A program made the translations under genes and the position numbers. Positions 26,665 to 34,454 of a stretch of 64,000 nucleotides of DNA are shown here, in pieces (positions within the stretch are counted from its first letter, which is position 1; each line of letters opens with the position of its first letter). The notes under the pieces are model-generated. The model did no database searches and was not told the DNA's origin. It was given only the letters and a program-made list of their open reading frames with translations. Source of the stretch: Oceanobacillus oncorhynchi (GTDB lineage Bacteria > Bacillota > Bacilli > Bacillales > Amphibacillaceae); assembly GCF_000821065.1 (NCBI RefSeq), contig NZ_CDGG01000001.1, positions 4,526,001 through 4,590,000 on the forward strand, given 5' to 3'.

Positions 26665-27273
26665 TGATTCTCCACCTCCGTGTGTGGTCCATGTGTCCCT
26701 TTGAAGGGCATTGACAGGTGGTGACCTTTCCTCCATCAGCGTTACCCGACTTCATTGGTACTATGTCACCATCCGACTACCTTTAGGCATCTGGCTACCT
26801 CACTTTATTATCGCTTGTTCACCATTACCTTCCTGTTTGTACAGGAAAGACCATAAAGGTTCTCCCGAGTTGCCGTAATATATCCATGTGTAACGTGCCA
26901 AGGTCATTGACTCCGAGGAAGCTGAGATTTTCTTGCCGTTTATTGAAAACCCCAGTGTTGTCTTCTAAACTCCTGAGCTTATCGACCTTCCTGTTTATTC
27001 ACGAAATTTCGGAGCTCTATCCCTTCAACCGCTCTTGGCTTTCCGCTCATTACCTCACTGTCTACGCTTAAAAGCCTGTGTTACCACAAACCCTCCAAGA
27101 CTCGCTACGAGTGAATGGCTAGTTCTTTCTCGGCGGGAATCCCACCCGCTATATATCACGACCTATGCTCGGTCGCTCCAGGAGTCTCCGTGTTTTTCCT
27201 TCGCTAGTTAGTCTTATTACTATCTACTAGAATCAAATATAATTTTTATAAACTCATTAACCTGAAAACATTG

Positions 27274-27532
27274 GTAATCACATTCCCATAGGTAACACAC
27301 AGAGACTACTGGTCAGCTAAGAACGTCACGTCCTGTGGTCTGTGGTCAACAACCGGCACTACAACGTCCTGTCCGTCGTGGGAAGCGCAGTGTATTTCTG
27401 AGGTTGCGAACGCACCCCATAAAATCCATTAGGGCGGTAGCTATAAATCATTTCTATACAATAATCAAATAACTTAACAAGTTTAGGAAAAACATTTACT
27501 ATTAAAGATACCATTGATTGGGAGGGATTGGA
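27274..27532. other. Region between element B and ytoQ
   Basis: 27274-27281 is the right 8-bp target duplication of element B. The rest is non-coding and GC-richer than its surroundings, with two related pieces (AACGTCACGTCCTGTGG at 27322-27338 and CAACGTCCTGTCCGTCG at 27363-27379) that look like part of a further dispersed repeat. The ytoQ promoter probably lies in the AT-rich 27450-27515. Confidence 0.5.
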
Positions 27533-27973
27533 ATGAATTTAACAGTTTATCTTGCTGGACAAATTCATGATAATTGGAGAGAAGATGTTAAAAAGCTTGC
27601 GGAAGAAAAAAAGCTGCCGCTGACATTTGTATCTCCGCAGACAAATCATGACCGTTCAGATGATATCGGAGAAGCAATCTTAGGAAAACAGCCCGGTAAT
27701 TTTTATCGTGACGATGCTGCTTCCAGTGTTAACAATTTTCGGACACAGGTATTAATGCAGAAATCAGATATTGTGATTGCTTTATTCGGCGAAGAATATA
27801 AACAATGGAATACAGCGATGGATGCAAGTACAGCCATAGCTTTAGGAAAGCCGACGATTATTATTCGTCCGGAAAAATTAATTCATCCTTTAAAAGAACT
27901 TTCCAACAAAGCAAATATTACAGTGGAAACCGTGGAACAAGCATTAGATGTTATTGGTTATATCTACGAATAA
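27533..27973 (+). CDS. ytoQ: YtoQ family protein
   Basis: A 146-residue soluble protein of the YtoQ family, N-terminus MNLTVYLAGQIHDNWREDVK. The pattern (YLAGQIH, then QKSDIVIALFGEEYKQWNTA, then DASTAIALGKPTIII) resembles nucleoside 2-deoxyribosyltransferase-like folds, in which the Gly-rich loop and the Asp/Glu bind a nucleoside; that similarity is my inference. ATG 27533 is six bases after GGGAGG; an upstream TTG is in frame but would overlap the RBS. Convergent with the NTPase gene across a shared terminator. Confidence 0.85.
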   Translation: MNLTVYLAGQIHDNWREDVKKLAEEKKLPLTFVSPQTNHDRSDDIGEAILGKQPGNFYRDDAASSVNNFRTQVLMQKSDIVIALFGEEYKQWNTAMDASTAIALGKPTIIIRPEKLIHPLKELSNKANITVETVEQALDVIGYIYE

Positions 27974-27981
27974 TGATTTTC

Positions 27982-28021
27982 TCAAACAAAAAACAGGCTC
28001 TATCGCCTGTTTTTTGTTTGA
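27982..28021. terminator. Bidirectional terminator between ytoQ and the DUF84 gene
   Basis: A 16-bp perfect stem, CAAACAAAAAACAGGC with its complement, around TCTATC. Confidence 0.9.
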
Positions 28022-28534
28022 TTATTTTTGCCCCGCAAAATCATACTGCCCTTTCAGAAGCTGTACAACATGTGTAAACATACTTTCTCTTGATATCAGG
28101 TTATTCGTAAAGATACCAATAGCTCCTTCCTGGCTGCGGACATTTTCTTTCTTGGTATAGGCATCCATCACCGTACTTAATTCCCCGGCTTTTTTAAGTG
28201 CTTCCTCAATTTCTTTTGGGAGGGCAATCCTTGCACCACTGGCAGTATATAATGTGCCATCCGCTGCAGCCAGCGCTCCCCAGTTACAGAGAAATAATGT
28301 ATCGTCCACATACATGACGCCTCCTTCTAAGCCAATTCCAATAGCATCAGCACTTCCTGCAGCACATGCCTTCGCACGATTCACCGCGCCAATCCGCGTC
28401 TCCTCATCTGAAAAAGGCTGGGCAGACACTTTAGACGGGACTTCCCTCGAGCTTAGCTCCAGTTCTGGAAAAACATTTCGGACAGCCTGGATTTTAGTTG
28501 GGTTTTTCGAGCCGACAATAACTGTTTTCTGCAT
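28022..28534 (-). CDS. Inosine/xanthosine triphosphatase (YjjX, DUF84 family)
   Basis: A 170-residue house-cleaning NTPase that hydrolyses non-canonical purine nucleotides. Signatures: VGSKNPTKIQAVRNVF near the start, QPFSDEETRIGAVNRAKACA, and GIGLEGGV. I choose ATG 28534, four bases after the stop of ytoP, so it is almost certainly cotranslated from the ytoP mRNA; its own RBS (CAGGGTT) is weak. Upstream starts that overlap ytoP are unlikely. Confidence 0.85.
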   Translation of the reverse strand: MQKTVIVGSKNPTKIQAVRNVFPELELSSREVPSKVSAQPFSDEETRIGAVNRAKACAAGSADAIGIGLEGGVMYVDDTLFLCNWGALAAADGTLYTASGARIALPKEIEEALKKAGELSTVMDAYTKKENVRSQEGAIGIFTNNLISRESMFTHVVQLLKGQYDFAGQK

Positions 28535-28538
28535 TTCA

Positions 28539-29603
28539 TTAACCCTGATGCAATGCGGAAACAACTGTTTCGTCTGTTGTTTTAACAAGTTTTGTAATTA
28601 ATTCTTTTGCTGCGGCATAATCATCTACATGAATAATCGATGCTGATGTATGAACATACCTGGAGCATATCCCTACAACCGCAGAAGGAACGCCATCGCC
28701 TGTTATATGAACACGCCCTGCATCTGTACCGCCTGGAGAAACAAAGTATTGATACGGGATATCATTTGATTCCGCTGTGTCCAGAACAAATTCGCGCATG
28801 CCTTTATGCGTAATCATTGTGCGGTCAAAAATACGCAATAAAGCTCCTTTTCCCAGCTGGCCAAATGCCTTTTTATCCCCGGAAGCATCATTAGCCGGTG
28901 AAGCATCTAATGCGTAAAAAATATCCGGTTTGATCATATTGGCCGCTACCTGTGCTCCGCGTAATCCAACCTCTTCCTGTACTGTTGCACCAGAATAAAG
29001 CTGATTTGGCAGGGTTTCCCCTTGCAGTTCTTTTAAAAGCTCGATAGCCAGCCCGCAGCCGTAGCGATTATCCCAAGCTTTTGCCAAGATCTTTTTCTCG
29101 TTGGCCATCGGTTCAAACGGTGTAACCGGAACAATGGTATCTCCCGGACGAACGCCGATATTTGCGACATCCTCTTTATCATCCGCCCCAATATCAATCA
29201 GCATATTTTTTATTTCCATCGGTTTGCTGCGCTGTGCTTCAGTTAATAAATGCGGCGGAACAGAAGCAATCACTCCCGTAACCGGTCCATTTTTTGTCAT
29301 TACCTGAACACGCTGAGCCAGCATAACCTGGCTCCACCAGCCGCCTAAAGTCTGAAAACGGAGCATGCCATTATCTGTAATCTGTGTTACCATAAAGCCG
29401 ACCTCATCCATATGTCCAGCCACCAAGACAGTAGGACCTTTACCGTGCTTTACTCCAAATACGCCCCCCAGATTATCCTGAATGATTTCATCCGAATATT
29501 TCTCCAATTCCTTTTTCATAAATTGGCGAACGGCATGCTCATTCCCTGAAGCTCCCTGTAATTCCGTTAAATTCTTAAATAATGCCAGTGTTTCTTTATT
29601 CAT
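28539..29603 (-). CDS. ytoP: M42 family aminopeptidase YtoP
   Basis: A 354-residue dinuclear-metal aminopeptidase of the M42 (glutamyl aminopeptidase/DAPase) family. Metal ligands are visible in [12 protein letters not shown] (His/Asp near residue 67), [11 protein letters not shown] (Asp), [12 protein letters not shown] (Glu-Glu), [10 protein letters not shown] and the C-terminal YVHTSASI (His). Oligomeric cytosolic peptidase for final peptide breakdown. ATG follows AGGAGG. First gene of a two-gene unit with the DUF84 NTPase. Confidence 0.93.
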   Translation of the reverse strand: MNKETLALFKNLTELQGASGNEHAVRQFMKKELEKYSDEIIQDNLGGVFGVKHGKGPTVLVAGHMDEVGFMVTQITDNGMLRFQTLGGWWSQVMLAQRVQVMTKNGPVTGVIASVPPHLLTEAQRSKPMEIKNMLIDIGADDKEDVANIGVRPGDTIVPVTPFEPMANEKKILAKAWDNRYGCGLAIELLKELQGETLPNQLYSGATVQEEVGLRGAQVAANMIKPDIFYALDASPANDASGDKKAFGQLGKGALLRIFDRTMITHKGMREFVLDTAESNDIPYQYFVSPGGTDAGRVHITGDGVPSAVVGICSRYVHTSASIIHVDDYAAAKELITKLVKTTDETVVSALHQG

Positions 29604-29782
29604 GTAAAGCCTCCTATATACAGTTAGTATATCCGTAAAAATAGATCTTCAATATTGCAAGTATACCCGAAAAAGCCCAATCCTTTCCAGTACCGGTGTT
29701 CAATTATTTGTATTTCTCTCACCGTATGCGATATACTACAAACAAAGCAGACATTGAATCTTACTAAACAGAGGTGAATAAA

Positions 29783-30097
29783 TTGAGCAAAAGAAAGGTA
29801 TTACTTGCAGCTGCATTTGGTATTGCAATCGGTTATATCGCACGTCAACAGGTTAACAATCAAATGAAAGTTACTCCTGAAAAAGCATTGAATCATGCCA
29901 AAGAAATGTTTAAACGCCAAGGTCCTATCAGTGGCTCCTGGATTTATATGAAACCGGAAGAATTAGAAAGAAACGGACTGCTTTATGATGTATACCGCGG
30001 TGGTGTAACTAGAAATATCGATGGTACGAATAAACAATATGATTTCTATGTAGACATAGAAACTGGTGCTGTTATAGATACAGAAGCAGCAGTATAA
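29783..30097 (+). CDS. ytzB: PepSY-like YtzB family protein
   Basis: A 104-residue protein with one N-terminal membrane anchor (about residues 5-21, VLLAAAFGIAIGYIA) and an outer PepSY-like domain (TPEKALNHAKEMFKRQG, GSWIYMKPEELERNGL, DFYVDIETGAVID). The start is TTG 29783 behind GAGGTGA; a GTG at 29774 is in frame but would sit inside the RBS. The length matches B. subtilis YtzB. Function unknown; PepSY domains often inhibit or guide peptidases. Confidence 0.85.
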   Translation: MSKRKVLLAAAFGIAIGYIARQQVNNQMKVTPEKALNHAKEMFKRQGPISGSWIYMKPEELERNGLLYDVYRGGVTRNIDGTNKQYDFYVDIETGAVIDTEAAV

Positions 30098-30111
30098 TAT
30101 ACTTTGTTAAT

Positions 30112-30148
30112 AAGCAGCCTTCCTTTTTGGAGAAGGCTGCTTTTTCTT
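30112..30148. terminator. Bidirectional terminator between ytzB and ytnP
   Basis: AAGCAGCCTTC pairs with GAAGGCTGCTT and is followed by TTTTCTT. Confidence 0.85.
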
Positions 30149-31004
30149 AATCATAAGAATATCGCAACCTCTCCACGTGATCTATTTTCTCTCCAGCCTC
30201 ATTAAACCTGACTGCCCGGTAATAAGCATCATGATAAAACGTAAACCAGACCTTTTCCTTATAACCCGCTTCCATCCAATATTCTTTTTGTAATACAGAT
30301 TGAACTGGATAATCATCATATGCAAGCGCCCATAATTTATTTTGATGTGCATGTGTCGGCATAATATCTGCCATATGTATGAAGCCTTGCTCTCCTTCCC
30401 GGAAACGAATGATAGCATGCCCCTCACTATGGCCCCCGGTATGAACCATTGTTAAACCCGGCAATACCTCAATTTTTTCACGAAACGGATAAACCTGATC
30501 AACTACCGGCCTCCAATTCTTCTCCCAGTATGTATTTATTGAACGGATATTCGGCTGCTGCATCTCATTCCATTCTATTTGGGAAACAAAAATTTTTGCA
30601 TTTTTAAAGACAGATTCGTATTTTTCCTCACCAACTAGTTTTGTTAAACCGTTCGCATGATCATAATGAAGATGTGTCATTAATACGATATCAATATCGT
30701 TCACTGTAAGCTCTAATTCAGATAAGGATGCTTCTATATTTGTTTCTTCCAATACTCCGAAATTTCTTTTTTGTTTATCAGATAATTTATTTAAGCCGAT
30801 TCCTGTATCAATAAGTAAATTAGACCCATCTAATTCAATTAAAATCGGGTCTGTTCGAAGTTCAATTTGATTTTTATCGTTATGCGGATATTTTTTCGCC
30901 CATAAAGCCTTGGGAACGACACCAAACATTGAGCCTCCGTCCAAATGTGTAACGCCCCCATTTAGCCAGGTAAGTTTCGCACTGCCGATCTGTAAGGTTT
31001 CCAT
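30147..31004 (-). CDS. ytnP: Metallo-beta-lactamase fold hydrolase YtnP (lactonase-like)
   Basis: A 285-residue MBL-fold hydrolase. Zinc ligands are seen in MTHLHYDHANGL (HxHxDH near residue 109), VHTGGHSEGH near residue 185 and the ADIMPTHAH Asp. B. subtilis YtnP opens acyl-homoserine lactones and related lactones and can interfere with Streptomyces signalling; the activity here is inferred. ATG follows GGAGGG. Convergent with ytzB. Confidence 0.9.
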   Translation of the reverse strand: METLQIGSAKLTWLNGGVTHLDGGSMFGVVPKALWAKKYPHNDKNQIELRTDPILIELDGSNLLIDTGIGLNKLSDKQKRNFGVLEETNIEASLSELELTVNDIDIVLMTHLHYDHANGLTKLVGEEKYESVFKNAKIFVSQIEWNEMQQPNIRSINTYWEKNWRPVVDQVYPFREKIEVLPGLTMVHTGGHSEGHAIIRFREGEQGFIHMADIMPTHAHQNKLWALAYDDYPVQSVLQKEYWMEAGYKEKVWFTFYHDAYYRAVRFNEAGEKIDHVERLRYSYD

Positions 31005-31188
31005 CTTTTCCCTCCTTTTTCTTAAGTTTAGCTGATAAAAAGCTTTGTTGCAATCGTTTCCAAAAATAGGTTATTATTTGCGTCTTAAATAATGTGGCAA
31101 ATTTATGAACAATCTGCTATGATTGTTAGCGAATTCACATTCTTTCTATTGTGAATTATATCACATTAAAATATATGGAGGCAGGCTT

Positions 31189-31371
31189 ATGAAGGAAAAA
31201 AACGCAGCAATTATTATCGGCATTATCGTTCTTGCCGCTTTTACCATCCCTTTTGTACTTTTAAGTCATGTTGAAAAATGGTATGGGAGCTTTCTGTTCT
31301 GGCTGATGTTAACTTTCATCGTCATCGGACTTAATGCCATACTAACAAAAGATTGGAGCAATGAAGAATGA
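31189..31371 (+). CDS. Small membrane protein paired with the symporter (DUF3311/YhjC-like)
   Basis: A 60-residue protein with two transmembrane helices (about residues 8-27 and 33-52) separated by HVEKWYG, then TKDWSNEE. ATG is six bases after GGAGG; longer upstream starts lack an RBS. Its stop overlaps the symporter start (ATGA). Small partners like this precede many sodium:solute symporters (YhjC-YhjB in B. subtilis) and probably stabilise or regulate the carrier. Confidence 0.8.
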   Translation: MKEKNAAIIIGIIVLAAFTIPFVLLSHVEKWYGSFLFWLMLTFIVIGLNAILTKDWSNEE

Positions 31372-32837
31372 ATGTATCACTGATTTGGTGGGGATTAGGA
31401 ATTTATATTGTTATCTCTCTTTTTATCGCTTTTTTATCGCGAACTGGCAAACAGACAAATATGGGCGCTTATTTTCTTGGCGATCGTAAGCTGGGCGGTT
31501 TTGTTTCCGCATTAAGCTACAGCGCTACAACATACAGCGCATTTATGCTGGTCGGCTTAGCAGGGCTTACCTATCGTGGCGGAGTTGGCGCGCTTGGTTT
31601 TGAACTGATCTATTTAATGGGTGTGTCGTTAATTGCATTTTTTGGTCCCCGTTTTTGGATTGTCGGAAAAAAATATGGTTATATTACACCATCTCAAATG
31701 ATTGGCGACCGTTATCAAAGCAGGGCTTCTGCCATTGCGATTGCCGTCAGCAACTGTCTTTTTTTAATACCCTACAGTGCTGTACAGTTAGCTGGAGTAG
31801 GATATCTGCTGCAGGGCGTATCAAACCAGCAAATCTCTTTCAGCACCGGCGTTATTATCGCTGTTGTTTTAGCACTCTTTTTTGCATACATAGCCGGAAT
31901 CCGCTCTGTGGCCTGGACAGACTCGCTGCAGTCCTTATTTATGATTATCGGTTCAACCTTAGTTGTACTCTTTTTAGTCCGCGAACTTGGCGGATTTTCG
32001 GGCTTCTTTGAGCAGCTGGAAGGTCATCATCCAGAAATGCTGACAGTGCCTGGCAATGGATATTTCAGCTTCTTAACATTTATCGGGTTAACCATTCCCT
32101 GGTTTTTCTTTAGTATTTCAAATCCGCAGGTCAGTCAGCGTCTGTTTATGCCAGCTTCTTTGAAAAGCATGCGGCGTATGTTATTAGGCTTTATGATTTT
32201 TGGCTGTATCTATACACTGGTATCTATATTTTGGGGGTATTCCGCTTTCTTATTAGAGCCTGGTCTAGACAACGCTGATTTAGCTACACCCGTTGTACTG
32301 ACCTCATCAGCTGTACCTTCTGTTTTAGCTGTTATTGTCATGGTAGGTATTATTGCTGCCGCTGTTTCGACGATAGACTCGATTCTGCTTACATTATCCT
32401 CAATGTTCGCGAAGGATGTTTACGGAAATATTCGCAAAGGGACAACAGATCAGGTCCAGCTTCGCATCGGGAAATTTATTATACCTGTTATTGCTCTGCT
32501 GGCTTACCTATTTGCAGAATTACAATTAGATTTAATCGCCGTTCTGTCCGTTGCTTCTTCTGCCGGCTTAATTGTTGTTGTCCCGACAATTATCGGCGCT
32601 TTCTTTTGGAAAAGAGGCACCGCCGCTGCTGTATTGGCAAGCACCATTATTCCCGGCGCACTTGTTCTGATATTAGAACTGCTGCAGACAAAGCCGTTAG
32701 GAATGGCTTCTGGTTTATGGGGACTGAGCCTGTCCTCCCTGCTATTTGTCGGTGTCAGTATATTCACGAAAGCCCCTGAAGAAAAAGCAAACGAATTTAT
32801 TGGCTATATTATGGAAAATCTTCATCGTAAAAAATAA
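31368..32837 (+). CDS. Sodium:solute symporter family protein (YhjB-like)
   Basis: A 489-residue SSF carrier with about 13 transmembrane helices. Family motifs: FLGDRKLGGFVSALSYSATTYSAFMLVG near the N-terminus and the GIIAAAVSTIDSILL segment, typical Na+-binding residues. PanF/ActP/PutP relatives carry pantothenate, acetate or proline; the substrate is not evident. The length equals that of YhjB. Translationally coupled to the preceding small protein and followed by its own terminator. Confidence 0.88.
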   Translation: MNVSLIWWGLGIYIVISLFIAFLSRTGKQTNMGAYFLGDRKLGGFVSALSYSATTYSAFMLVGLAGLTYRGGVGALGFELIYLMGVSLIAFFGPRFWIVGKKYGYITPSQMIGDRYQSRASAIAIAVSNCLFLIPYSAVQLAGVGYLLQGVSNQQISFSTGVIIAVVLALFFAYIAGIRSVAWTDSLQSLFMIIGSTLVVLFLVRELGGFSGFFEQLEGHHPEMLTVPGNGYFSFLTFIGLTIPWFFFSISNPQVSQRLFMPASLKSMRRMLLGFMIFGCIYTLVSIFWGYSAFLLEPGLDNADLATPVVLTSSAVPSVLAVIVMVGIIAAAVSTIDSILLTLSSMFAKDVYGNIRKGTTDQVQLRIGKFIIPVIALLAYLFAELQLDLIAVLSVASSAGLIVVVPTIIGAFFWKRGTAAAVLASTIIPGALVLILELLQTKPLGMASGLWGLSLSSLLFVGVSIFTKAPEEKANEFIGYIMENLHRKK

Positions 32838-32877
32838 TAAAACAGCGTGTAGACACGAACCTACACGCTGTTTTATG
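32837..32877. terminator. Bidirectional terminator after the symporter
   Basis: ATAAAACAGCGTGTAG pairs with its complement (32861-32876). It overlaps the last codons of the minus-strand gene. Confidence 0.85.
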
Positions 32878-33067
32878 TTAATGAAGCAAGCATTTGACGC
32901 TGCTGCTCCTTCACAATCTCCATTTGTTCTTCTATTTGTTTTTGTGTTTCTTCCTGCATATACTTTTGTTTACTTTCCAGGAGCGTTTGATACGCATTTT
33001 CATATTTTTCATACATATAATATAAATTTTCTAATTCATGATGAGATAAAAAACGGACCAATTCCAT
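32873..33067 (-). CDS. Small coiled-coil protein, unknown
   Basis: A 64-residue frame, MELVRFLSHHELENLYYMYE at the N-terminus, entirely helical, Gln/Glu-rich, ending in QQRQMLASLT; two heptad-like stretches (YENAYQTLLESKQKYMQE and IEEQMEIVKEQ). The ATG at 33067 touches GGGGAGG with no spacing; the TTG three codons in has a proper gap of six and may be the real start. The stop codon lies in the stem of the terminator shared with the symporter gene. I do not recognise the family. Confidence 0.55.
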   Translation of the reverse strand: MELVRFLSHHELENLYYMYEKYENAYQTLLESKQKYMQEETQKQIEEQMEIVKEQQRQMLASLT

Positions 33068-33149
33068 CCTCCCCTTTTCTCTGTATACTATTACTACTAT
33101 ATGCAAAAAAGGGAGGTTTTATACCTGTTTTATGTGGCTCTTGACAAAA

Positions 33150-33187
33150 TAGCAAAGGAGACTGTGCTGCCACAATCTCCTTTGCTT
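33150..33187 (-). terminator. Probable terminator of the FUSC-like gene
   Basis: AGCAAAGGAGA pairs with TCTCCTTTGCT around a 14-nt loop just after the minus-strand gene, followed by ATTTTG. Confidence 0.65.
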
Positions 33188-33191
33188 CTAC

Positions 33192-34244
33192 TTATTCCTC
33201 TTCTTCATGTAATCCTTTTTTACGCACATACTTTTCTAACTTATCCAACTCATAGAAAAGCTCGACAATACTATTCGCAACAGGAAAAACATAATGCCAT
33301 TTTTCATAGTCTGTACCTTGCAGTGCATCAATTAAATTATTGATCGTTACGCTCATCGCATTTTTCGTCTCTTTTTGCAGGTCCCTGTCCAGGACGATGC
33401 GATCTTCATACATAAGAAAGACATTTTCACTATAGTTATTGATCTCACTGACCAGCTTTTTAATTAAGAAAGACTTGCCGGCAGCCATTTGTTCAATTTC
33501 TTTTAAATTTTTTTCCAGCTCTACGATCAGCGTATGCTTCTTTCGCAATACCTGTATCATTTGCTTATAAATGACAATGCTGCGGAAAAAAGATCTGCGC
33601 TTCCGGATAAACAGTCTATTTTTCTCATCCGTAATGATATCAAAATAATCTCTTATTTTATTAATTTGTTTCTCCACATTTCTTTCTTCGTCCCGGATTT
33701 GCGGGACACTCATCGTATTACTCGGGATAACTCGCAGAAGAAAATGAGAACTTTCACTGGCTTCCTTAATCATCTGAAACAAAATCTTTTGATGATTCGG
33801 AGGATTAACAAATACATTCACGATAAATGCGGAAACCACCCCGATTGCAACAAGTGATACTCGAGATAAAATATATACAAAATTAATATGATCGCCCTGG
33901 CTGGCCACCATCATACTGACGATGGTTAATACGGTTAAATTTACTGTTTTGGTCAATCCCAGTTTTATATTAATTGCAATCGATAAAATAACTACTGCTC
34001 CAACCGAAATCGGATGGCTGCCAAGCAAAAATACTCCCAATATGGCGAGTGTTGCACCGACAGAGTTTGCAATAACTACTTCTTTAATATAATTAAATGA
34101 TCGCATGATAGACGGCTGCATTGCTATTACAGATGCAATTGCTGCAATAACGGCATATTCCATATCGAATATACGTGTAATCAATAACGTTAAGGTTACT
34201 GCCAACCCTGTTTTTAACATCCTGGGACCAATATTAAATTCCAT
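33192..34244 (-). CDS. Aromatic acid exporter family protein (ArAE/FUSC type)
   Basis: A 350-residue protein. The first ~150 residues hold five or six hydrophobic helices (FNIGPRMLKTGLAVTLTLLI at the start, the ArAE_1 pattern), and the remainder is a cytoplasmic helical domain with coiled coils (VEKQINKIRDYFDIITDEK). This arrangement is that of B. subtilis YqjA/YgaE-like proteins and of aromatic-acid efflux carriers. ATG follows GAGAGGTG. Transported substrate unknown. Confidence 0.8.
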   Translation of the reverse strand: MEFNIGPRMLKTGLAVTLTLLITRIFDMEYAVIAAIASVIAMQPSIMRSFNYIKEVVIANSVGATLAILGVFLLGSHPISVGAVVILSIAINIKLGLTKTVNLTVLTIVSMMVASQGDHINFVYILSRVSLVAIGVVSAFIVNVFVNPPNHQKILFQMIKEASESSHFLLRVIPSNTMSVPQIRDEERNVEKQINKIRDYFDIITDEKNRLFIRKRRSFFRSIVIYKQMIQVLRKKHTLIVELEKNLKEIEQMAAGKSFLIKKLVSEINNYSENVFLMYEDRIVLDRDLQKETKNAMSVTINNLIDALQGTDYEKWHYVFPVANSIVELFYELDKLEKYVRKKGLHEEEE

Positions 34245-34337
34245 TCATCTGCACCTCTCTAGAAGTAGTATACAGGTTTCCTTCAAACATGTCATCAGAA
34301 AAAGGCAAGCAGATTATCTGCTCCGCCTTTCTCTGCA

Positions 34338-34400
34338 TAAATATTTCCGGCGGGGCGAATAACCGCTATCCCAGCCCCAGGATATTCTGGTAAAAACATG
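34338..34400. repeat. Fragment of repeat A
   Basis: CGGCGGGGCGAATAACCGC (34349-34367) followed by TATCCCAGCCCCAGG is a diverged copy of CGGCGGGACGAGTAATCGC-AGTCCCAGCCCCAG at about 50095-50125. Non-coding. Confidence 0.6.
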
Positions 34401-34454
34401 TGACAACTACTTCTTTTCATTATCAAACCTTAGATAAGCAGCTGTCTGCATGCC

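Larger units (their letters stand above)
25232..27179 (-). mobile_element. Group II intron, apparently full length
   Basis: Minus-strand ribozyme of about 1.95 kb. The 5' domains lie at 26665-27179, the maturase is in domain IV, domain V is at 25290-25322 (GAGCCGTGTGCGG...GCACGGTTC), and domain VI follows (GGAATTCAG ... CTGAATTCC), ending in TTACTCGAC. Ends are placed by comparison with the intron-free element B at 14935-15071, where CACGAAGACTCC is joined to TGGGAAAGCG. The 5' end read as GGAGCGACC or GAGCGACC departs from the usual GTGYG, so the boundary may be off by a base or two. Confidence 0.8.
25109..27273. mobile_element. Element B copy carrying a group II intron
   Basis: Ends are CAATGTTGTCAGGTTAATG (25109-25127) and its complement with one mismatch (27255-27273), flanked by identical 8-bp direct repeats GTAATCAC. 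Without the intron it would be about 217 bp, longer than the copy at 14935-15071 because of an internal GC-rich hairpin-like part around 25150-25220. No transposase of its own, so a MITE-like, non-autonomous element. Confidence 0.8.
25040..27300. repeat. Repeat A copy split by element B and its intron
   Basis: Left fragment around 25040-25108 (CCCCCTGCGACGGG, then GGGGGGAGTAATCAC) and right fragment from 27274 (GTAATCACATTCCC) join to a sequence like GACGAGTAATCGCAGTCCC at 50102-50120. Element B is inserted at the GTAATCAC. Confidence 0.6.

Noticed and set aside
25109-27273. Element B as a complete insertion sequence
   Set aside because: The only protein inside is the intron maturase; no transposase frame exists in B outside the intron.
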